Assembly: GCA_007922195.1 (NCBI GenBank)
Contig: ML681989.1
Location: 47,996,451-48,060,450 of the forward strand
Reading direction: 5' to 3'
Length of the DNA: 64,000 nt
Source of the DNA: Podocnemis expansa
Lineage: Eukaryota > Chordata > Testudines > Podocnemididae
Position numbers and translations under genes: made by a program
The notes under the pieces: generated by a model
Seen by the model: the letters and a program-made list of their open reading frames with translations, nothing else
What the model was told of the DNA's origin: nothing
Databases searched by the model: none
Part shown: one piece after another, positions 52,501-61,200 of the stretch
Position numbering within the stretch: position 1 is the stretch's first letter
How the letters are laid out: each line of letters starts with the position of its first letter

Positions 52501-55500
52501 TCACATCTTCAGGTAGTACAGAAAACGGCTTTCCTTTTACTATGTAGACTAAACTTCCAGAAAAGAACAAACCAGGAGTCTTTAAAAACTAACAAAGTTA
52601 TTTATTACGTGAGCTTTCATTGGAGAAAATCCCACTTCATCAGATGCTTAAAGATGGGGAAGCATGTGATGAAGTGGGATTCTCTCCCATGAAAGCTCAT
52701 GCGATAAATACATCTATTAATCTTTAAATGTGTTGGACTAGACTAACACTGTTACTTCTTTGGAAGTCAACTGCCGCAGTGACTTATGCTGGCAAACTAA
52801 GTGAATGTGCCAAGTAAAACTACCCAATGCCAGACCTCTTAGGTGGGCCACATAGCTGAAATTCCATGTTGAAAAGCAACTTAGGGTAGCTGCAATGCCT
52901 GAAGATTAACCTGTAGGTAGCAGGACACCTCAACGAAAGCCCCTAATCAAAATTTTGTAGAGAAGCTGAACAACAATAAAACTTGAGGGGCTGCACACAG
53001 CCCCTCATTAATAGAGGTATTTCATTCAGTTTCTAACTATTGATTCTTCTTTGTCACAACACGGCCTACTGAAATTTGGTCTAAAAAAGAGACTTAAAGA
53101 CATCACCATTCTCCATTCTGATATCACTATTTGGTTCCATCTCAGAACCCTTTAACTGAAGGTGACAATAGACAAGGGGCTCCTGTTGATATTAATGCTT
53201 CTCCACATATTAGGGAGCACTAGGGCTTCAGAGAATGAGCGGCACTCATCCTATGACCCATATTCATCTCCCCTGTGATAAGACTGACTTTATCTGATTG
53301 ACAAAGTAAGATATACACCAGTTTTCAAAAGTAAGTGTTCTCTACCTCTTATGCTGTCTGCAGAGATGCAGGACAGATGATCAAGCGATAGCATGGTTAT
53401 TGAACCCTTTTCATTAAACACACCCAGTAAAGGCAGATAATGACATTATATAGATTCCATCACTATTAGTAAAAAGATTTTTATACCAGACAAATGAAAT
53501 GTAATCAAGGTGATATCTTACCAATGAGTATCTGATAAAGCTGTTTGGGTGTCAAAGTTAAATTACAGTCTTCTTTCTCTTGTGGAGAAGATGGTACAGC
53601 ATTAAGTCCATCACAAACCTGTGGAAACCCCAAATTCTCTCTCAATAATTCTCATATTACTCTTTTACTTAAAATGTACGTTACATACTATTTAAATATA
53701 CATAACTTACTTCTTTGGTTAAGGATTTAGATTCAAGTGCTGCCAGCTTTCGACTACTTAGCAGGCTGGCCTCATTTAAAAGAGCAGTTTCTGGCTTCAA
53801 TTTCTCCTTATGTAAATCTGTGATTGAGATCTTTGGGGACTTGAGCCCTGAAGATGGTTGAAGGCCTATGTTCACTGGATTGTTAAGACTGTTATATGTC
53901 CTACAGAAAAAGAAAGAGGCAAAAGTCCAAATTTCTGGAAACCCATTAAATGTTCCATGTCATTCATCTGAAAAGTTAACTATGTTATTAAGCTGTTTCA
54001 AGGAGTTCTTTGGATTAGCATATTTCTTCAGAGAAAAAATCCTCAGCTGTGTCAAATGCTTTGAGAAAGCCTATTCTAGTATCTTTGGGGTAGATACTGT
54101 CATTTGCTGTGTTTGTACAGTGCATAGAACAATTAAGACTAACAACTGTGAAGTTTTAAGTACTATTACAATATACATATTAAATTACACCCAAAATCTA
54201 AAAGCATTAAGATTGCAAATCTAGCAGTCAGAAGTTAGGAAATGCCACACTTAAGAAGCATCCACTAATTTTGCCATCTAGGGTCTAATTTTTCCAGATC
54301 ACTTAGTAATTTTACTGCACTACATATGTTCAAAGCACAGCTCCAGTCAGCTCCAGTTGCCAACACAAAAACACAGAATGCTTGCAAATCTGGGCACAGG
54401 TGTCTTATGTTGGACATTCAGAAAATATTGAATACAACTGATGGCCAGTTTTGAATATTTTGGATTAAGTGACTTTCCCAGCATCAACTAGGAACTGTGG
54501 ATAGAACTGAGTTCTTGACCACGCCATCCAACTTTAACTAGGAGACCATCCTTTCTCTTCCTGCAATTATCTTCTCATTCACTACACACCTTCCAACTTC
54601 CACAACAAATTATGAAAGATCCTACAGCTTCAATCCATTACACAAGGCTGATTAATTCAAGGAGTTTTCTCCATCAGGTACACTGACCAAGACAGATGAT
54701 CTATGGTTAAAACTGTAGGTGATCATGTAAATAAATACTGTATTATAGTGCGTGTACATAAGAGGGCTGAAACAAGATTGCAGAGGCACACATTTGGCAT
54801 CTCCCAACTATATTTTTAAAAAATCAATATTTGGTTGGTTTTTAAAACAATTTTTTAATTAAATACTGAAAGAAAAAAAAGAAATTTGATTAAGTGGAAA
54901 CTTACTTAGGTTTAAACTCAACTTTGGTTTAAACCTTTAGATTCACCACACAGACCCTTTTAAGCACAGATGAGTAACTCCTGTGCAGTCAAGTCCAGTT
55001 GTGGGTGCCAGCAGGAGGAGAACGAAAGGGAAACAACCTCCCTGCTCTCAGTTCAGTTGATCGGTGCCACAGCAGCCCCTAGCAGCCCCTTAACTTGAGC
55101 ATCTACAGCCACAATTGCTGAGAAAACCCTGTTCAGTCTATACAGCACAGAACTGGAGCATACACACTTCAGATGAAATCTTCAGAGAATTTAGCAGCAA
55201 GTCTCTACATGCATGAGCTGTAGTTCTTTCAGAAGCATAAACTCTGGTCACATTTGAAAGAATTTCCATGGGTATAGAAAAGACTACTACAGTACAACAC
55301 CCCTGCCAAACTTCAAGCCCTTATTTCAAAACACAGAAGCAGTAGAGTGTCTCAACAAAATGGATATAAGAATGTAAAATCATGGAAGTACATCTAATCA
55401 TGCTACTCTATAAAGATTGATAAGGATACCCCAAAGCTCTTCTAACAAGTTTGTGATGTGCAGATAGAAAATGGACAAAGTGATAAAGTCATACTCGCAA

Positions 55501-58169
55501 TTTTATCCACATGCTTTTTTCAGGTTGCCAGGAGGGTAAACCTTAAAAAGAACATCAGTAATGCACAAACTGGTCATTTTGTTGCAGGCAACTTTAACTT
55601 AATGTTCAAATATACACAAAGTCTAATGAGGCAATTTCATATATTTGCAAGTTTTAATGCCAGGAGAGTTTGACCTCCTGCATAACACAGGCAATAGAAT
55701 TTTATCAAGTATTCTGGCATCAAGAGCAAACTTCCTTCTTCAGCTAGCATGTATCTATTAGAAATGCATCCACCCTGGATTTAAACATTTCAAGGTAAAA
55801 GAAAATCCATTCTTCCAATGGTCCATTAACCTCACTGTTAAAAATATGCATCTTAATTCTACTCTGGATTTGTCTAGCTTTCACTTTTCAGCTATTGGCT
55901 CTTGTTATGCCTTCGTCCATGAGCTTTATCCAGTGAAGCAGTCATAAGCATATAAATAATTAATAGTTTTAAAAAAAATGGTAAGAACTAAAGCCCCAGC
56001 ACCATAAACACTTATGCATGTGCTTACATTAGTCCCACTGAAATCAATTTGCACATGAATGTGTATTTGCTGTGTCAAGGCCTCAGATATTTCTTTATTT
56101 CAGAAATAAAATTTTACCTGTTAGCTTCTTTCTGTAAGCGACACCGCCTTAAGCTTCTAATAAAATCTGTATAGTATTCCTTATGTGCTTGCCTTTCCAG
56201 TTCTTCATAGTCAGTATAAGCATAATCTGGATCCACATAATTATATCGGTTGGTTTTTGTAAAAATAGTCCTAAATATTTAGACAGAGTTAATTATTTAT
56301 TATTAATCTATATTTATATTTATTATTAGTTATTTATGGTTCTGTTAAACTTGGAAATTTTTATTAATTTTGTTCAATATATACTTTATTGCAAATCCCC
56401 ATTATGTTACAGGTGATTATTAGTATTTGACAATAATCCAAATAAAACATACAATTAGTAGTAACACTTGAAGTTTCACTTGAGAAGCAAAACAGAAGTT
56501 TACTACTAAACAGCCTTTCACCTAAAGACCATTCCATGTAACTATATACTAAATTATTAGCGATTCATCTTGATCTACTTTTGAAATAAGTAATAAGTGT
56601 AACACTATGTTACAGTTTCTTATTTAAATACTATAGTATTTATATACAATATTACCTATATTTTCTATGGCGTTCACCAGGCTTAATGCTGGCTGAGCGA
56701 TCATTAGGAAAGGCTATAAGTGCATCATTCTTACTTCCCCTATTTAGCTGGTGAACATGCAGCTGTGTTTGAGCGGATCGAAGCATTGCGACTGGTGCAG
56801 AATCAATGAATCGTCCAATCTCATCAGCTACCAACTGTCTAGTCGCATTGGAAATCATTGGTGTTATGCCTTAGGATTCAAATAAAACATGTTACATGTA
56901 ATTAAGCTTCCATTTTTAAAATGGAAGGTACAAAGTAATCTCTCTTATATTTCATAAGGTATTACAATGAAATCAATTTTAGAAAAGTTTCTCACATCAG
57001 TTTTAGAAAAGTATATTACATTATCTTTATAAAAGAGAAAAACTATGGTATTGTGTTAAAGGATTAAGACTCAGAAGATTTGAGTTCAGTTCCTGCTCCT
57101 AGCACAAATTTTCCTGTGTGATCCTAAGCAAGTCACATACACCTTGATTCAGCAAACCACTAAAGCACTCTAGGAGCCTCATTAAAATCTGTGAGACTGC
57201 ACATGTGCTTAAAACATTTTGTGGAAGTGGGGCCTGAAACTCTGTGTCAGTTCCTCATAGAACTTAATTCCTAATACTTCCTCCCACTCATGCTTTATTA
57301 GTCTTGTATATTAAGACAGTAAATATTTTGGGACAATGATTGTCTCTTAGTATGAATGAGTAGCAAAAAGTAAAACATAGCCCAGATATCAGATGGGACA
57401 TCTAGGTGCTTCTGTAATACAAATGATGACAATGTGTATTTTGGACTAGAGTAACAGACGAGAACCAGACACTATATTTATGTATGTCAATTTCTCTATT
57501 TTATTAATATATAGTTGGAAGTAAATTTCTTATTAACATATGGTCTGCTTTTCTATAGTTTTTAGCTGAACAGACACTGCCAAGTAGTTAAAATCAAAAT
57601 GAAGAAGGGTTTTTTGCTGATCTTTTTTTAATTCTACATAACCTGCACTAATAGAAAGTTTTATATAAAATTAATCCAATTACAATAGTTTTTGTCTGAA
57701 TATAAGGATTTCCTAACATCATGTTTCTTCCACCCCAACTTTGTCACCCTACTGGATGTCACCCCTGCTCAAAAAAAAAAAAAAATAGTTCTTTTCTATT
57801 GAGAAGGCAGGCTTGTTATTAGGCAGCCCCCCCTCTCAAACTGGCCAGGTTCTTCTTGAAGGACTTCTGTGGGGTAAAAGGAAGAGGAAGAATGGGAATG
57901 CTTTTTCCAGAAATCCTGTCTTTATGCTATGATTGACAAGAAACATGAATATTGGGGAACATGGCAAGAAACAAGAGCTAAAATGAGCAGGAATGATGGT
58001 TCAAATGTGTCTAAAATGAGTAATCACTTAAACATGCATCTATATCCCATGTCTTTTCTTTCTTGATTTTTTCCCTTTGTGGTTTTTAATTTATGTAAAT
58101 TGAAGAGCAACAGATGATCAGTTTTAAAATAAATTATTGGACTGTTCCACAGAACAAAACAAATCCTCC

Positions 58170-58208
<39 letters not shown>

Positions 58209-61200
58209 TTTTCCTATTTAACTGTTAACCCACACATGCTTAAAAGGCCTGCAAAATATTACTCTGGCCAGCTAGGCAGATCCTTTTAAGTCATAAGTTC
58301 CTCCATCTACCCTTCAGCTTTCTCCTCATACTTGAACTGTAAACAGAGCTATATCTGGTCAGGTGGAGAAACAGCTCACAGTGGGATTCATCACCTCGCA
58401 CACATCCCTCCTCTTCTCTGCTTTGAGACACTGTGGCACCACCAAGAGCTAACCCATTACCACCCTAATGCACCCTGCAGCACAGAACAGTCAGTAAGGT
58501 GGGAACAAAAGATAATACTCAAAGATAGACACATAGAAGCCATTAGGAGAAACTGAAAATGCTTGGAGACTGTTCAATAGAATTCAGAAGAGAGGTACTG
58601 GAAATGGTTGTCAATATATGGAAAACTTTTCCAATGATCCTTCTATAGTACAAATTATTACTATCAGACCTCCTGCCACCAAAAGGCTGATCATAAGAGT
58701 GAAGACTTAGATCTCTTTAATACCTATTTTACTTTATCAGCAATTCAAAACCGGTAATCTACATTAATGCACCTGTTGAAATACTGTAAAAAAATACTTA
58801 AAGTTAGAGATGGAACAACTGCAATAGGCTTGGTCTTCAGGTAAGTATCCAGAAATTCTGATGTTTATCCAAAATAAGAGCCTCCCCATGATGCTTTATG
58901 ACCTCTCTTCATCCCTAGACTGCCCCACCCTTTTTTTGCAAACTGAAGGGGTGTCCCAGGGCCTGTTACCCTCACTCTGATGTGCCCAGGAAGTACAGCA
59001 AGCTGGGGAGAGGCAGGGGGAGAGGCAGCATTTCATTTTACCCCAGGGATCCAACTCTTCTTTGGCTATCAACTAATCTGCCGTATTTACCTTCCTACGG
59101 CTGTGTTCACACAGCACTTTTGTTTTGAAACAACCTCGTTGTTTTGAACCAAAAAAAAAAAAAAATCATGTTCACACAACGCACCGTTGTTTCGAAACAA
59201 CAGGAACCCCTTGTTTCAAAACAAGGGCGTTGTTTCGAAACAAATTAAACCCCATTTGGGGGCAAAACAACTCGTGTGAACACGTTGTATCAGAACAAGA
59301 CTTTCCGAAACAACAGGTCAAGGGCTGCCCCCTCAGCGTGTCCCCTGGCCAGCGCCTGCAGAGCCGGGCTGCAGGCACCGGCGGGGTTAAGNNNNNNNNN
59401 NNNNNNNNNNNNNNNNNNNNNNNNNNNNNNNNNNNNNNNNNNNNNNNNNNNNNNNNNNNNNNNNNNNNNNNNNNNNNNNNNNNNNNNNNNNNNNNNNNNN
59501 NNNNNNNNNNNNNNNNNNNNNNNNNNNNNNNNNNNNNNNNNNNNNNNNNNNNNNNNNNNNNNNNNNNNNNNNNNNNNNNNNNNNNNNNNNNNNNNNNNNN
59601 NNNNNNNNNNNNNNNNNNNNNNNNNNNNNNNNNNNNNNNNNNNNNNNNNNNNNNNNNNNNNNNNNNNNNNNNNNNNNNNNNNNNNNNNNNNNNNNNNNNN
59701 NNNNNNNNNNNNNNNNNNNNNNNNNNNNNNNNNNNNNNNNNNNNNNNNNNNNNNNNNNNNNNNNNNNNNNNNNNNNNNNNNNNNNNNNNNNTCAGCGCTG
59801 TGCAGCGCTGAACCCCGCTGGTGCCCGCAGCCCCCCCTTTGCAGGCACCTGTGGGGAGCAGCGCCGGGCAGCGCTGAACCCCGCCGGTGCCCAGTCCCCT
59901 GAGGAAGCAAAATAGCAGGTTCACAGTGTGAACCTGCTATTTCATTTCCCGCTTTTTTTCTTATTTTGAAGTAACATTTTGTTAATTTGAAATATGTTAT
60001 TTCGAAATAAGGCGTTATTTTGAAACAAGTTGTTTCGACACAACTTGTTTCAAAATAACCGTGTGTGTGTGTGAATACAGCCTACCATATCCTGGAGGGT
60101 TTGGAGAAGAAAAGAGGTTGCCTTCCTCTCAGTCAGTGTTTCTTTAAATGGACAGGCGGTAGCTACTAAGCACTCTGTCACCTTCCGCTCCTGGGCTATC
60201 AGTATACAGAGGCTAGCAGCACACCAAGAAAAGGGTGTTAAGTAGAGAACTAATTGGTAGACAAACTCAGAAGCCTTAACAGAAATTAGAGGTCAACTCT
60301 GTAGCAGCACTTCAGGCTTTAGGTGTAACAGCACCTTGGACACTAACCAGGGACTGGTTTTCTGAAACCAGTAACAGTCTTGGCCAAATCAACACAATTG
60401 GGTAGCATCTCTTGTGATACAGTAGAAACAAGAAAAATTAACCTAACTGGTAATGGGAGGGAGTTGTTTGATGCCATTAGATGTTTTTGTGCTATGGATA
60501 TCATCACTTCATAAGACTAGGGTAGTTACAGGACAGTGATATGGGAAAAGATCAAAGAGCCAGGTTCAGTGGTGAAATCATGAGGTAATAGCAACCTCAA
60601 AAATATTAAAAACACTTGTGGCATACACTGTCTAACTTATTCTGTGTGATATAAGTCATTGTTTGAAATCTAAACATAGCAGCACAGTGCAACTTGCACA
60701 ATTACCAGAAATTGAAAATTATTATATTTGATGTGAGTGAATGGCAAAAAGTGAACAAATTGTATCAATGATGAACACTGATTTTTTTTTTAATTTTCAG
60801 TTTCACTAATCCAAGGTGTCAAGTTCAGCACAGATAAAGGCATTTTGTGTATACATATAAAACCTTCAACCTCACATCTTTTTTCAAATAAATATTCATC
60901 TCTATGTATTTATGCTAGCAAAACAGGCATTTGGATCTAGATCCTCAAAGACTTTTAAAGGCACCTAATTCAGTGGAAGTTAGGCACATAGATATTTTCT
61001 CAAGCCTCAGGTAGAGGACATTAACAGATACATTATAATGAAAGATAAATTACCAGCATCATTCAAGATAGCTTAGCACAAAAGCACAGCAAAATATTTC
61101 TTAATGAAAACCATAAAAGATGGTAAAGGCACAAGATCATATAAAGCAGCACAGAATTAAACCCTCATTAGAAAAATCATGTAAAAATTAGAAAAATATT

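Larger units (their letters stand above)
45482..53521 (-). other. CFAP47 intron g-h (8,040 bp)
   Basis: Packed with repeats: a C-rich MITE (45574-46570), a fold-back repeat (46756-46911), a CR1 copy split by two insertions (47838-52312), and a second fold-back repeat (52562-52763). I recognise nothing in 52770-53520 or 46920-47830. Confidence 0.75.
59099..60082. mobile_element. Palindrome-rich inverted-repeat element containing an assembly gap
   Basis: The left terminus GGCTGTGTTCACACA is answered by TGTGTGAATACAGCC. The arms are filled with short palindromes such as TTGTTTCGAAACAA on the left and TTATTTCGAAATAA on the right. GC-rich repeats 'gcaccggcggggttaag' and 'gaaccccgccggtgcc' flank the gap in opposite orientation. 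Confidence 0.75.

Noticed and set aside
59125..59924. Four long open frames crossing 59.1-59.9 kb
   Set aside because: They run through 400 unknown bases, and the flanks belong to a palindromic repeat.
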